Of a DNA stretch of 48,665 nucleotides, positions 1 to 7,832 are shown one piece after another. Made by a program: the position numbers and the translations under genes. A model generated the notes under the pieces. It did no database searches. It saw only the letters and a list, made by a program, of their open reading frames with translations, and was not told where the DNA came from. Position 1 is the first letter of the stretch. The number at the start of each line of letters is the position of its first letter. This DNA comes from an uncultured Burkholderiales bacterium (GTDB lineage: Bacteria; Pseudomonadota; Gammaproteobacteria; Burkholderiales; Burkholderiaceae_C), in contig CAITYM010000131.1 of NCBI GenBank assembly GCA_903896615.1, positions 1 to 48,665 on the forward strand. The letters are read 5' to 3'.

Positions 1-1
1 A

Positions 2-208
2 TTGTGGATTGATAACCTGCAGGCAGCTTATGACTGGTTAAGCGCCCAAGGTGTTCGGTTTGCACCTGGTGGTATTCGAAAGGGCGCGGCTGGTTATGAT
101 ATTTGTTTCATCCATCCAAGGGGTGAAGCAACGCTGCCCATAAGCGGTGAAGGCGTACTAATTGAACTTGTTCAAGCACCCAAGGACGTCATAGAGGCTA
201 AGGCGTGA
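2..208 (+). CDS. VOC (glyoxalase/epimerase-like) family protein, C-terminal part only
   Basis: The reading frame is open at the left edge, so only the last 68 residues are present and the true start lies outside the window. The visible part has a [16 protein letters not shown] segment and ends [14 protein letters not shown]. Such an acidic metal ligand on the last strand (the E of LIELVQ) is typical of vicinal-oxygen-chelate enzymes such as methylmalonyl-CoA epimerase or lactoylglutathione lyase. The substrate cannot be inferred from this fragment. It converges on rnfB. Family assignment is reasonable, the function unknown. Confidence 0.7.
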   Translation: MWIDNLQAAYDWLSAQGVRFAPGGIRKGAAGYDICFIHPRGEATLPISGEGVLIELVQAPKDVIEAKA

Positions 209-303
209 TTCAAAATGAAGTTTTAGTGTTGAGATCAGGTAATTAGATCAACAAATTAGATGGAGTTTCGGGGGGAGAGTATTTTGTTGAATTTGCTGGC
301 CCA

Positions 304-999
304 TCACTTCTTCAACTGAAGCGATTTTGCTCTGTCTAAAGCGGCTTGAATAATTGCAGTTTTGCGGTCTACCTGCTGACTATAGGCTTTTGTACCTTGC
401 TCGAGTTTTCCAGGCATATGAGTTGTGCCATCAAGGTCCTCAAGATGCTCTAGCGCTTTTAAGCGCAGACGCTCCTCTTGCTCGATTGTTTCTCGTTTAA
501 GTCTTATTTGTCGGCTCTTGTAGCGTTCTTTGGCTTGCACTGCTAACTCAGTGCTCCATGCTTTCCAGCCCGTTAAATTAGGAGTTGTGTTCTCAAGCAA
601 AATGCAGTCAACTGGGCATACTGGTATACAAAGCTCACATCCAGTGCAGTCCTCTTCAACCACAGTGTGCATTTTCTTATTGGTGCCCAGTATTGCATCG
701 GTTGGACAAGCATCCAAACAAAGCGTACACCCAATGCAGACTTCCTCATCTATCCAAGCTGTATAGCGGGGCCCTTCTAGACCGTTCAAAGGATTTAGAG
801 GTACAACAGGGCGACCCGTGATGAGGCTTAAGCGAATGACGCCTTCCTCTCCACCAGGGGGACATTGATTGATGGGGGCATTATCAACTGCGACAGCCAC
901 AGCATAGGCCTCGCAATCTGGGTAACCACAGCGTGTGCACTGAGTCTGGGGTAGGGCGTTAAACACCCTCTCAGATAGGCTTTGAGCGGTGGTAGTCAT
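304..999 (-). CDS. rnfB: RnfB/RsxB-type electron transport ferredoxin, stand-alone form
   Basis: A predicted 231-aa iron-sulfur protein. An N-terminal 4Fe-4S motif uses C21, C24, C29 and C46 (CTRCGYPDC...CPPGG), followed by two 4Fe-4S ferredoxin repeats, CIGCTLCLDACP (C88-C98) and CTGCELCIPVCP (C118-C128). The C-terminal ~90 residues are charged and helical. Canonical RnfB begins with a membrane helix and sits in an rnfABCDGE operon. This copy has neither, which is common in Burkholderiales, where it probably acts as a soluble ferredoxin or electron donor. I prefer the ATG at 999 over a TTG at 1011, which would add four residues. The partner proteins are not visible here. Confidence 0.88.
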   Translation of the reverse strand: MTTTAQSLSERVFNALPQTQCTRCGYPDCEAYAVAVAVDNAPINQCPPGGEEGVIRLSLITGRPVVPLNPLNGLEGPRYTAWIDEEVCIGCTLCLDACPTDAILGTNKKMHTVVEEDCTGCELCIPVCPVDCILLENTTPNLTGWKAWSTELAVQAKERYKSRQIRLKRETIEQEERLRLKALEHLEDLDGTTHMPGKLEQGTKAYSQQVDRKTAIIQAALDRAKSLQLKK

Positions 1000-1069
1000 C
1001 TGCTCAGTCAAGAGTCTTATAACTTAAATGAGTATGGGGCGAAAAGTCGGGAAACCAAAAAAATTCAAA

Positions 1070-2428
1070 TCAAGCTGTAGTCTTTTTGCTCGAAGAAGAG
1101 TTTGCCTCATTAGACTTGCCCTTAACAGCAGCTTTACTAACTGCGGGGTCGGCAAGTTTTGATTGTGGTTGATTATCCGCAATAAAGCGCTTAAGATGGG
1201 GATAAACCACCTCTCGCCAACGACGTCCACTAAATATCCCGTAGTGCCCTGCGCCTTGAACCTCAAGGTGGTGGGAGGACTTCTTAATGAGTCCAGTGCA
1301 AAGGTTATGAGCCGCTTCGGTTTGACCTGAACCGGAGATGTCATCGAGTTCACCTTCAACGGTGAGGAGAGCTGTTGTTTTGATATCCTGTGGGCGGACT
1401 CGCTCTAACTCTCCTTCCTCGGACATTACGTCCCAAGTACCTTTTACGAGCTTGAACTCTTGGAATACCGTGGATATGGTCTCTAAGTAGTAGTCTGCGT
1501 CCATGTCCAGCACTGCGTTGTACTCATCATAGAATTGACGGTGTGAGGCTGCACTTGAATTGTCGCCCTTCATTAGGTCCTTAAAGTAATCGTAGTGACT
1601 CTTTAAATGTCTGTCTGGATTCATAGCAACAAAACCAGTGTGCTGCAAAAAGCCTGGGTAGACTCTGCGTCCAGCACCGGGGAAGTTCTCAGGAACACGG
1701 AAAATGACGTTGTTTTCAAACCAAGACATGCTCTTGTTCATGGCGAGGTTGTTCACCGCTGTTGGGGATTTTGACGCATCGATCGGTCCACCCATCATGG
1801 TCATGCTCAACGGTGTTTGTTCGCCCCGACTTGCCATGAGTGAAACAGCGGCTAGTACAGGTACAGTAGGCTGACAGACACTGACAACGTGACAATTCTC
1901 GTATTTACCCTGCAAATACCTGATGAATTCTTGAATGTAGTTAACGTAATCATCTAAATGAAATGATCCACTCGATAAGGGAACTGTTCTAGCATTGGCC
2001 CAATCAGTGATGTAGACCTTGTGGTCAACCAACATTGATTTCACTGTATCCCTCAAAAGGGTAGCGTAATGTCCTGATAGCGGCGCAACAATTAAGACAA
2101 CGGGTTGTGACTTAAGATGAGTAAGTGTGTGTGGGTCATCGCTAAAGCGTTTGAATCTTCTCAATTCGCAAAAGGGTTTAGAGATTTCAACTCGCTCTTG
2201 GATTGCAACTTCAACGTTTTCTATGGTTACTGAATGAATACCAAACGCGGGTTTGACATAGTCTTTACTTAGACGGTAAAAGAGGTCGTAACTTGCTGAG
2301 ATCCGATGACCTAATTGGGACTGCGAGGCTGGCAAGTTGGGGTTGTTATATAACTTAGCTGCGACTTGGGCAAAATCAGCAAACGGCTCAAGTAAGGATC
2401 TTTGAGATTCGTAGAGTTGATAAAGCAT
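1070..2428 (-). CDS. phaZ: Intracellular polyhydroxyalkanoate (PHB) depolymerase, PhaZ1 type
   Basis: A 452-aa alpha/beta hydrolase that would mobilise stored polyhydroxybutyrate granules in the cytoplasm. The family-typical N-terminus MLYQLYESQRSLLEPF begins at 2428. The nucleophile elbow reads VSVCQPTVPVLAA, with Cys at residue 185. This agrees with PhaZ1 enzymes, which use Cys in place of Ser in the lipase box. A C-terminal GAGHYGIFSGRRWR segment supplies the expected His. The last ~35 residues are Lys/Ser/Ala-rich. The frame stays open upstream to a TTG at 2581, giving 51 extra residues that do not look like the family. No phaC, phaB or phasin gene is in the window. The gene is divergent from the ygiD-like gene. 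Confidence 0.9.
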   Translation of the reverse strand: MLYQLYESQRSLLEPFADFAQVAAKLYNNPNLPASQSQLGHRISASYDLFYRLSKDYVKPAFGIHSVTIENVEVAIQERVEISKPFCELRRFKRFSDDPHTLTHLKSQPVVLIVAPLSGHYATLLRDTVKSMLVDHKVYITDWANARTVPLSSGSFHLDDYVNYIQEFIRYLQGKYENCHVVSVCQPTVPVLAAVSLMASRGEQTPLSMTMMGGPIDASKSPTAVNNLAMNKSMSWFENNVIFRVPENFPGAGRRVYPGFLQHTGFVAMNPDRHLKSHYDYFKDLMKGDNSSAASHRQFYDEYNAVLDMDADYYLETISTVFQEFKLVKGTWDVMSEEGELERVRPQDIKTTALLTVEGELDDISGSGQTEAAHNLCTGLIKKSSHHLEVQGAGHYGIFSGRRWREVVYPHLKRFIADNQPQSKLADPAVSKAAVKGKSNEANSSSSKKTTA

Positions 2429-2612
2429 AGATTTGGTTTTTAAATGAAGTTGATGGACTGTAACAGTTCTATCGTCAAAATATTGGGGGCTAGACTCCAA
2501 TTTTACCCATTTTGGTGCAATTTTGGGATGGTTTTTGATTTCTCTTAGGATGCTTACCCAGCCCTCAATCAAGTGGGACAATGATGATCACTAACTATAC
2601 ATAGATCTATAA

Positions 2613-3479
2613 ATGAATACTTCGGTGCAAACGGATTCCCTGCAAGCCAGTAGCAAAATGCCGGTTATGTTTGTCGGACACGGAAGTCCGATGAACGCGA
2701 TCGAGGATAACGAGTTCAGGCAAGCATGGCAACGGGTAGGCTGCTATTTTGGAGAAGGACTCAGGTGGCCAAGGCCCCAGTTAATTTTGTGCGTATCAGC
2801 GCATTGGTTGACCAACGGCTGGGCTCTCACAGCCATGGAGCGGCCCCCAACCATTCATGATTTCGGGGGATTTCCACCAGAGCTTCATGCACAGCAGTAT
2901 CCAGCACCCGGAGCTCCAGGATTAGCTGCTCAAATCTCAAGACTCATACAACAACCCATTAAGGGACAAGCAGATGCAAGTTCAAGCCAGGACTTGTATC
3001 TTGACAAAGGGGAGTGGGGATTTGATCACGGCAGTTGGTCAGTCCTAAAACCCATGTTCCCCAAAGCAGACATTCCGGTCGTACAAATGAGTATCGACTA
3101 TACGGCTAGTGCTGCTACGCATTTTCAGCTTGGGAGCCAACTCTCCCAACTAAGAGAGTTAGGGGTTTTGATCCTTGGCTCGGGCAATACGGTTCACAAC
3201 CTAGGAGCGATGAGTAGAACCGCTTCTAACAAAGAGGCTTACGATTGGAATAAATCTTTTGACAACTGGGTAGCTGCTAGTATCAATGATGGGGACCTAG
3301 AGCGATTAATTAAATTTCAAAGTCTAGGTGAAACAGCAAAACTTGCACATCCCAGTTATGAACATTATTTGCCAATTCTTTATGCAGCAGGTGCTGCTAG
3401 AGGGGATGACAGAGTAGAGTACTTTAGTGAAATTTATCAAGCAAAATCAATTGCGATGCGTTCTGTGATTTGGTACTAA
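2613..3479 (+). CDS. ygiD: Extradiol dioxygenase, YgiD/LigB (4,5-DOPA dioxygenase-like) family
   Basis: A 288-aa protein of the LigB-fold class III extradiol dioxygenases. The N-terminal PVMFVGHGSPMNAI puts a metal-ligand His at H23, a second likely ligand is H64 (SAHW), the catalytic-type His is in FDHGSW (H139), and GSGNTVHNLG (H195) and HPSYEHYLPIL (H251) match the conserved C-terminal segments. E. coli YgiD opens the ring of L-DOPA in vitro. Its physiological substrate is unclear, so this may act on another catechol. The length is slightly above the ~260-270 usual, owing to a 15-residue N-terminal lead. The ATG at 2613 has no strong ribosome-binding site. Monocistronic, divergent from phaZ. 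Confidence 0.85.
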   Translation: MNTSVQTDSLQASSKMPVMFVGHGSPMNAIEDNEFRQAWQRVGCYFGEGLRWPRPQLILCVSAHWLTNGWALTAMERPPTIHDFGGFPPELHAQQYPAPGAPGLAAQISRLIQQPIKGQADASSSQDLYLDKGEWGFDHGSWSVLKPMFPKADIPVVQMSIDYTASAATHFQLGSQLSQLRELGVLILGSGNTVHNLGAMSRTASNKEAYDWNKSFDNWVAASINDGDLERLIKFQSLGETAKLAHPSYEHYLPILYAAGAARGDDRVEYFSEIYQAKSIAMRSVIWY

Positions 3480-3532
3480 GTTTAGTGCGCTTGGGGTTAT
3501 AGGGGTACGGGATAAGCGAGCCAAGAGTTTAA

Positions 3533-4270
3533 TCAACAACTTAATTGGTTTGCTAAATCGATCAGATCCGTTGCTGAATAATCTACTGTAGTGTGTGCTT
3601 CGTGTTCAGCTTGAGTGTAGTTCTTTGAACCCACAGGACCGTGTTCAAACGTACGGGTAATGAATGCAGTTCTTAATCCTTGCTCTGCAGCAGCTTTCAA
3701 GTCTGAGGAATGCGCAGCAACCATCATGACTTCACTGGGGTTTAGTCCTAACGCCTTAACGCTTGCACGGTAAACAATGGGGTTGGGTTTATAGTTGCCT
3801 GCGATTTCAGAGCCCAGGATTGCATCCCAGTGAATTTGGTTATGACGCGCCAAGTCAATCATCAAAGATATGTTCCCATTCGAACAAGGCGCAGTCAAAA
3901 ACTTGGTCCTCAAACGACTTAGCCCCTCATGTGTGTCTGCCCACCCGTCAAGTTTGTGCCACGCAAGGTTTAGTTCCCTCTTAGTGCTCTCCTCAACTCC
4001 CTTTAATCCTAAGTCTTGTATGACACGGTTTAGATTGATCAGATGAAGCGAGTCAAGTGAGCTAAATGGGATTTCTCCGCTTCTGACTTTTTGCATTGAG
4101 GGTTGATACTGATCACGCCACGCGTCTGCAAAGGCTAGCCAATCAAGTGAGAAATCCTTGCCAAGATGATTTTGAGCGTGCATAGCGACACTAGTTCTCC
4201 AATCAACCAAGGTCCCGAATACGTCAAATAGGAGTGCTTTGATAGTGGTTGGGGGTGAAGTATTTGTCAT
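3533..4270 (-). CDS. Haloacid dehalogenase type II-like HAD hydrolase
   Basis: A 245-aa HAD-superfamily enzyme resembling L-2-haloacid dehalogenases. Motif I is LLFDVFGTLVDWR with nucleophile D16, the motif II region is APCSNGNISL (S130, N131), motif III is NYKPNPIVYRAS (K161), and motif IV is MVAAHSSDLKAAAEQG (D190). The NYKP and AAHxxDL forms fit haloacid dehalogenases better than phosphatases. Many such annotations act on other 2-substituted acids, so the dehalogenase activity is not proven. It starts at ATG 4270 and is read in the same direction as the ABC importer, 185 bases downstream of it, across an interval with 15-bp tandem repeats. Confidence 0.85.
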   Translation of the reverse strand: MTNTSPPTTIKALLFDVFGTLVDWRTSVAMHAQNHLGKDFSLDWLAFADAWRDQYQPSMQKVRSGEIPFSSLDSLHLINLNRVIQDLGLKGVEESTKRELNLAWHKLDGWADTHEGLSRLRTKFLTAPCSNGNISLMIDLARHNQIHWDAILGSEIAGNYKPNPIVYRASVKALGLNPSEVMMVAAHSSDLKAAAEQGLRTAFITRTFEHGPVGSKNYTQAEHEAHTTVDYSATDLIDLANQLSC

Positions 4271-4333
4271 CTGGGTCTAAACGGAGTTGATCAGTCGTAG
4301 TTAACAAAATTAATTGGAAGTAAGTGAATCTGC

Positions 4334-4371
4334 AACTAAAGCAAATTGAACTAAAGTAAATTAAACTAAAG
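4334..4371. repeat. 15-bp tandem direct repeat (about 2.5 copies)
   Basis: The 8-mer AACTAAAG starts at 4334, 4349 and 4364, exactly 15 bases apart. The intervening 7-mers are nearly the same (CAAATTG, TAAATTA). It lies 64 bases upstream of the start of the dehalogenase-like gene read on the minus strand. The arrangement looks like an iteron-type protein-binding site or a small tandem duplication. Confidence 0.7.
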
Positions 4372-4455
4372 TGCTGTTCAAAACATTTAGATTTTACAAC
4401 TGCTGGGGACCGCTATGGGATTTGATAATAAGTTAATTTAGGGTGAGCTATCCAT

Positions 4456-5268
4456 TTAGTTCGGGCGGTGCATCTCGCGTTGGAATATTTGAAGCGCCTG
4501 AGCCTTAATTTTAATAAACTCCGGCGCACTCACTGACTCAGCCAGGCGGGGTCGAGCCATATCAAAATCTAATAACGCAGCGATCTTAGTAGGGCGACGG
4601 GTAAGAAGTAAGATTTGATCTGCTAAAAAAACGGCATCCTCTAAATCATGGGAGACGATAACCATGGTAACGCCTGTCTTAAGATTTGTTTCTTGAAGCT
4701 TTTCTCTGATGAAGAGTGTCATCTCAAAGTCGAGTGCAGAAAACGGCTCATCCAAAAAAAGCACTTCTGGTTCACAGGCCAAGGCCCGCATAATTGATGT
4801 AGTTTGTTGTTGACCACCAGAGTGCTCGTAGGGGTATTGTTTTAAGTTAAACTTAATTTCAAATAAATCGATTAGCTCCTCAACTCTCTTTTGCACCTGA
4901 GCTTTGTCCATCCCCAACCGTTTGAGTGGATATGCAATGTTGTCCCAAGCCGTCATCCATGGAAAGAGGGCGTCCCTGTAGTTTTGAAAAACGTATCCAA
5001 TTTTAGTTTGCTCGAGTGTTTTTCCGTCAAAGAGGACTTGACCTGAGTCAATCTCCATAAGTCCAGCCACCATATTGATCAGAGTCGATTTGCCGCAACC
5101 ATTAGGGCCGAAGACGGAGACGATTTTGCCTTTCTTTATATCTAGATTGAAGTTTTCATAAAGTGTTATGCCAGCAAATTGTTTATGTAGGTTTTGAATC
5201 GTAACGTGCGCACGCTTTGAGCCTGGTTTTGGGGCGATGGCTGGGCGCGAATCAAAAATGCTATTCAT
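4456..5268 (-). CDS. ABC importer ATP-binding protein (nitrate/sulfonate/taurine family)
   Basis: A 270-aa nucleotide-binding subunit of the SsuB/TauB/NrtD group. Walker A is FGPNGCGKSTL, the Q-loop is VFQNYRDALFPW, the signature is a variant HSGGQQQTTSIMRAL where LSGGQ(R/K)QR is usual, Walker B is VLFLDEPFSALDF, and the switch His is in VSHDLEDAV. I chose the ATG at 5268 because GGAAAGG lies about 8 bases ahead of it. A TTG at 5274 would overlap the permease stop by four bases. It is last in a tight three-gene operon with the permease and the binding protein. The substrate cannot be named from sequence, but the sigma-54 promoter ahead of the operon suggests a nitrogen compound. Confidence 0.9.
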   Translation of the reverse strand: MNSIFDSRPAIAPKPGSKRAHVTIQNLHKQFAGITLYENFNLDIKKGKIVSVFGPNGCGKSTLINMVAGLMEIDSGQVLFDGKTLEQTKIGYVFQNYRDALFPWMTAWDNIAYPLKRLGMDKAQVQKRVEELIDLFEIKFNLKQYPYEHSGGQQQTTSIMRALACEPEVLFLDEPFSALDFEMTLFIREKLQETNLKTGVTMVIVSHDLEDAVFLADQILLLTRRPTKIAALLDFDMARPRLAESVSAPEFIKIKAQALQIFQREMHRPN

Positions 5269-5270
5269 GT

Positions 5271-6035
5271 TCAAGCCTTTCCGCCCCAGTGAATCAGTCG
5301 ACGTTCAATCATCAAAAATGCGAGGTTTAAGAAGTAACCCAAAGCGCCCGTAATAAGTATGGAACTGTACATGTCTTTGATATTGAAAACTTGTTGGGCG
5401 TCGATGATCCTGTGGCCTAATCCGTTTTCAGAGCCAATAAACATCTCGGCCACAATCACAATGACGAGTGCTAGAGATATCCCTGTGCGCAAACCAATAA
5501 ATGTTTGGGGAAGACTCTCCATTAACAAAACATCTTTAAATATATGGAAGCGACTAACCCCCATCGTTTGGGCAGCCATGACCCGTGTTTTCTTGGCGTT
5601 CATGACCCCATAGGCACTGTTGAAAATAATAACCAATACAGCTGCAAATGCAGCTATGGCAATTTTGTTTATATCTGTGATGCCAAAGATGAGCATGAAC
5701 AACGGAATTAACGCAGATGAAGGTGTGGAGCGAAAGAAATCAATTAAAAACTCAACACTCTTATAAATTGGGGGGGAACTACCTAGCATGACCCCTAATG
5801 GAACACCCATTAAACTTGCGCCTAGAAAAGCATAAAAAGTTCTCGCAATTGTTGCCCATAGATCTGGAAATATGGAGCCCGTCGCAAACACGTGGAACAT
5901 GTATGCGACTGTTGTGCTGGGTGCGGGTAAAAGGGTTGCGCTAACCCATTTCGCAGAAACAGCTGTAGCCCATATTAAATAAAGAAAAGCAGGACCAGCA
6001 AGCGGAAGTAGCTTTTTCAGAAATTGAAACCGCAT
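5271..6035 (-). CDS. ABC importer permease (SsuC/TauC-like)
   Basis: A 254-aa inner-membrane protein with about six hydrophobic segments (for example near residues 10-28, 65-85, 110-145 and 185-205). The cytoplasmic coupling loop has the binding-protein-dependent permease EAA-like pattern, MAAQTMGVSRFHIFKDVLLMESLP followed by IGLRTGISLALVIVIVAEM. This is typical of nitrate/sulfonate/taurine-type permeases. It begins three bases after the stop of the binding-protein gene and ends two bases before the ATPase start, so the three are surely co-transcribed. It would form the membrane channel of the importer, probably as a homodimer. Confidence 0.9.
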   Translation of the reverse strand: MRFQFLKKLLPLAGPAFLYLIWATAVSAKWVSATLLPAPSTTVAYMFHVFATGSIFPDLWATIARTFYAFLGASLMGVPLGVMLGSSPPIYKSVEFLIDFFRSTPSSALIPLFMLIFGITDINKIAIAAFAAVLVIIFNSAYGVMNAKKTRVMAAQTMGVSRFHIFKDVLLMESLPQTFIGLRTGISLALVIVIVAEMFIGSENGLGHRIIDAQQVFNIKDMYSSILITGALGYFLNLAFLMIERRLIHWGGKA

Positions 6036-6038
6036 ACT

Positions 6039-7031
6039 TTATTTATAAAATAGTGCGTTTGCGGAAATAGAATTTTCAAAAACTTTTTTTTCTGCAAAAA
6101 TATCAAATAACTTTTGCAAAGCATGCACATCTGTTGGCTTGACCTCTGTGTGATCAATATATCCGCTGAGGGGTACCGCTTTTGCAAGTTCTCCCTCTAT
6201 GGCTGTGTATCCTGTTAAATATTTGTTTGCTTTAAGTCCTTCCTTTCTCACATATGCAAGACCGGCAGAGTAGCCGCTTAAATAACCAGGCACAAGAGAG
6301 GCTTTATTTTTGAGTGTAGTCGCCGTTAACGCAGCAGCGCCGCCGATCCAGGGCAGGTTATCTTTAAGTACATATTTTGTAACGACGCCTGTGGCCAGAG
6401 TGCGTGATATTTTTTCTTGAGTTCCAATTACGCCAGTTGGCTCTAAGATATAGGCTGCCTCAACTTGACCTGCTGATAGAGAGGGCAAAATTTGAGCGAT
6501 CGGTAGCTCTACAACTCTTACATCCTTGGCACCACCCCCTAACATTACTGCTTTTGCGAGGGTTACATTATTTATGCCCGGTCCGCACGCCACTTTCTTT
6601 CCTGAGAGATCAGAAATGTTTTTAACAGTTGAGCCAATTGGAACGATGACTTCATCAAGTACATACTTGTCATTTGCAAAGTTAACGCATGTAAATTTGA
6701 TATTTCCTGGCTCCTGGGCATCGGCCAAGGCTAAAGCTGTAATTGCAACTCCATTTGCGCATCCATCAATTCGCCCAGCCATCATTGCCTCAACGACTTG
6801 ACTTGGGCTTGCAAATTTAACAGCTTCTACTGTTACCCCAGCGTCCTTAAAGAGGCCTCTCTCCATGGCTGTAAAAAAAGGCAAACCTGCAGCAATAGGC
6901 CAATAGCCGATCATCAATTTTTTATCATCTGAAGCAAGTGCAGGTGTACCAAAGCGAAGCGTTGCGACACTTACCCCAAGTTTTACAGCACTTATAAGGC
7001 TTTGTCTTTTAGAGGGTTGAAATGTATTCAT
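6039..7031 (-). CDS. ABC importer periplasmic binding protein (NMT1/SsuA-like)
   Basis: A 330-aa solute-binding protein. An N-terminal signal peptide runs to about residue 33 (VATLRFGTPALA-SDD). The mature part begins KKLMIGYWPIAAGLPFFTAMERGLFKDAGVTVE and includes GKKVACGPGINNVTLAKAVM, the usual ligand-pocket layout of the NMT1/THI5/SsuA family. Ligands in this family range over alkanesulfonates, taurine, nitrate, pyrimidine precursors and aromatic acids. It is first in the operon, the usual place for the most highly expressed component. A full sigma-54 consensus promoter lies 140 bases upstream, so the ligand is probably a nitrogen source. That last point is inference. Confidence 0.88.
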   Translation of the reverse strand: MNTFQPSKRQSLISAVKLGVSVATLRFGTPALASDDKKLMIGYWPIAAGLPFFTAMERGLFKDAGVTVEAVKFASPSQVVEAMMAGRIDGCANGVAITALALADAQEPGNIKFTCVNFANDKYVLDEVIVPIGSTVKNISDLSGKKVACGPGINNVTLAKAVMLGGGAKDVRVVELPIAQILPSLSAGQVEAAYILEPTGVIGTQEKISRTLATGVVTKYVLKDNLPWIGGAAALTATTLKNKASLVPGYLSGYSAGLAYVRKEGLKANKYLTGYTAIEGELAKAVPLSGYIDHTEVKPTDVHALQKLFDIFAEKKVFENSISANALFYK

Positions 7032-7170
7032 TTAAAGTTCCCGGTTGAGTTCTTTTTGGAAAAGTGTTTGGCGTGCTGAAGCTGCCTTCAATACGAAAAG
7101 TGAGATTAGATGAATACCTGGTGTAGGAATCTAGGTTTTGAACCCGACAAGAAAGGATGTCCTTATCTCA

Positions 7171-7186
7171 TGCAACTGCTGTGCCA
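7171..7186 (-). promoter_or_regulatory. Sigma-54 (-24/-12) promoter for the ABC importer operon
   Basis: Read on the minus strand the site is TGGCACAGCAGTTGCA, which matches all 16 positions of the consensus TGGCACRNNNNTTGCW. It includes the GG doublet near -24 and the GC doublet near -12, at correct spacing. The predicted transcription start is near 7160, giving a leader of about 129 bases before the binding-protein ATG. Sigma-54 promoters need an activator bound upstream. NtrC would fit a nutrient importer, but no clean NtrC palindrome lies within the nearest 200 bases on that side. Confidence 0.8.
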
Positions 7187-7196
7187 GGGCTTGCAA

Positions 7197-7210
7197 TTGG
7201 AATCTTCCAA
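7197..7210. repeat. Inverted repeat just upstream of the minus-strand sigma-54 promoter
   Basis: TTGGAA-TC-TTCCAA is a perfect 6-bp inverted repeat with a 2-base spacer. It lies 10 bases beyond the -24 element of the minus-strand promoter. It could be an operator, but short palindromes are common by chance. Confidence 0.35.
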
Positions 7211-7727
7211 CGCAGAGGACTCTAAATTTAAATACGCTTACCCCTGTGTTGTTATATTCAATGCGATTTAGTTGGACTCGATAAGGGTAACGAGAATTTG
7301 AGTAGATTTCAGTCTGAGTCTTGGTGAATTAAAAGTCAAAAAATTTAGTATCAAACAACACTTTTTTAGTGCACGCGCACCAATTTTAGTAGTCTTTAAG
7401 ACGGTCAATCCGTGAATTTAATAATTTACCGGGTCTTTTTTAACTGTTTTTATGGAATCAGTACTCAGAAAATTAGCTGAAACACATGACTTTAGCTAAG
7501 ACTTAAAGTCAGCAGCATCAGGGGAGTGCCAACCGACACACGCACCTGTTGGAGATATTGCGCTGCAGCACTCAATCTGTGTACCTGGGTTGTCGGCTGT
7601 GTCATCCATTTTTGGTCAAGATCTCTGGTAAGTGGTTCAAGTGGGTATGGCTCATATTAATGAGCAATCATTGTCGGACCTTCATTTGAGTTGATTTACT
7701 TCTAAAGTAACTATTTTTGAATCTATT

Positions 7728-7744
7728 TGCACTAATATAGTGCA
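7728..7744. promoter_or_regulatory. NtrC-type binding site
   Basis: TGCACTA-ATA-TAGTGCA is a perfect 7-bp inverted repeat and fits the NtrC core GCAC-N7-GTGC. Its centre (7736) is about 107 bases upstream of the start predicted from the sigma-54 site at 7817-7832. This is the distance of an NtrC site from the start at the enterobacterial glnAp2 promoter (about -108). I see only one strong copy close to the promoter. Confidence 0.7.
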
Positions 7745-7798
7745 CGTGTTGAATTTTTGAGTTCAAAAAACTGATTCATTATTAACAAAATGTTGGGT

Positions 7799-7817
7799 AT
7801 GCGTAAGGCTTACGCAT
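7799..7817. repeat. 19-bp perfect palindrome touching the -24 element
   Basis: ATGCGTAAG-G-CTTACGCAT is a perfect 9-bp inverted repeat around a single central base. Its last base is the first base of the -24 element of the plus-strand sigma-54 promoter, so a protein bound there would sit against the polymerase. It has no T tract and lies before the predicted transcription start. A DNA operator is therefore more likely than a terminator. Confidence 0.6.
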
Positions 7818-7832
7818 GACACAGTTCTTGCT
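7817..7832 (+). promoter_or_regulatory. Sigma-54 (-24/-12) promoter for the 126-aa orphan gene
   Basis: TGACACAGTTCTTGCT matches 15 of 16 consensus positions. The one mismatch is the second G of the -24 GG doublet, an important base. The predicted start is near 7843, leaving a 29-base leader that contains a strong GAGGGAGGGG ribosome-binding site ahead of the ATG at 7872. The NtrC-type palindrome at the classical distance supports the call. Confidence 0.65.

Noticed and set aside
530-821. Two plus-strand reading frames opposite rnfB
   Set aside because: They are antisense to conserved cysteine-rich coding sequence, overlap each other and have no recognisable domain.
2429-2581. N-terminal extension of phaZ to a TTG at 2581
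   Set aside because: The 51 added residues do not resemble the PhaZ family, whose conserved start MLYQLYE matches ATG 2428. The stretch is more likely promoter and leader.
4334-4371. Tandem repeat considered as a CRISPR remnant
   Set aside because: The 15-base period is too short for repeats plus spacers and there are no cas genes.
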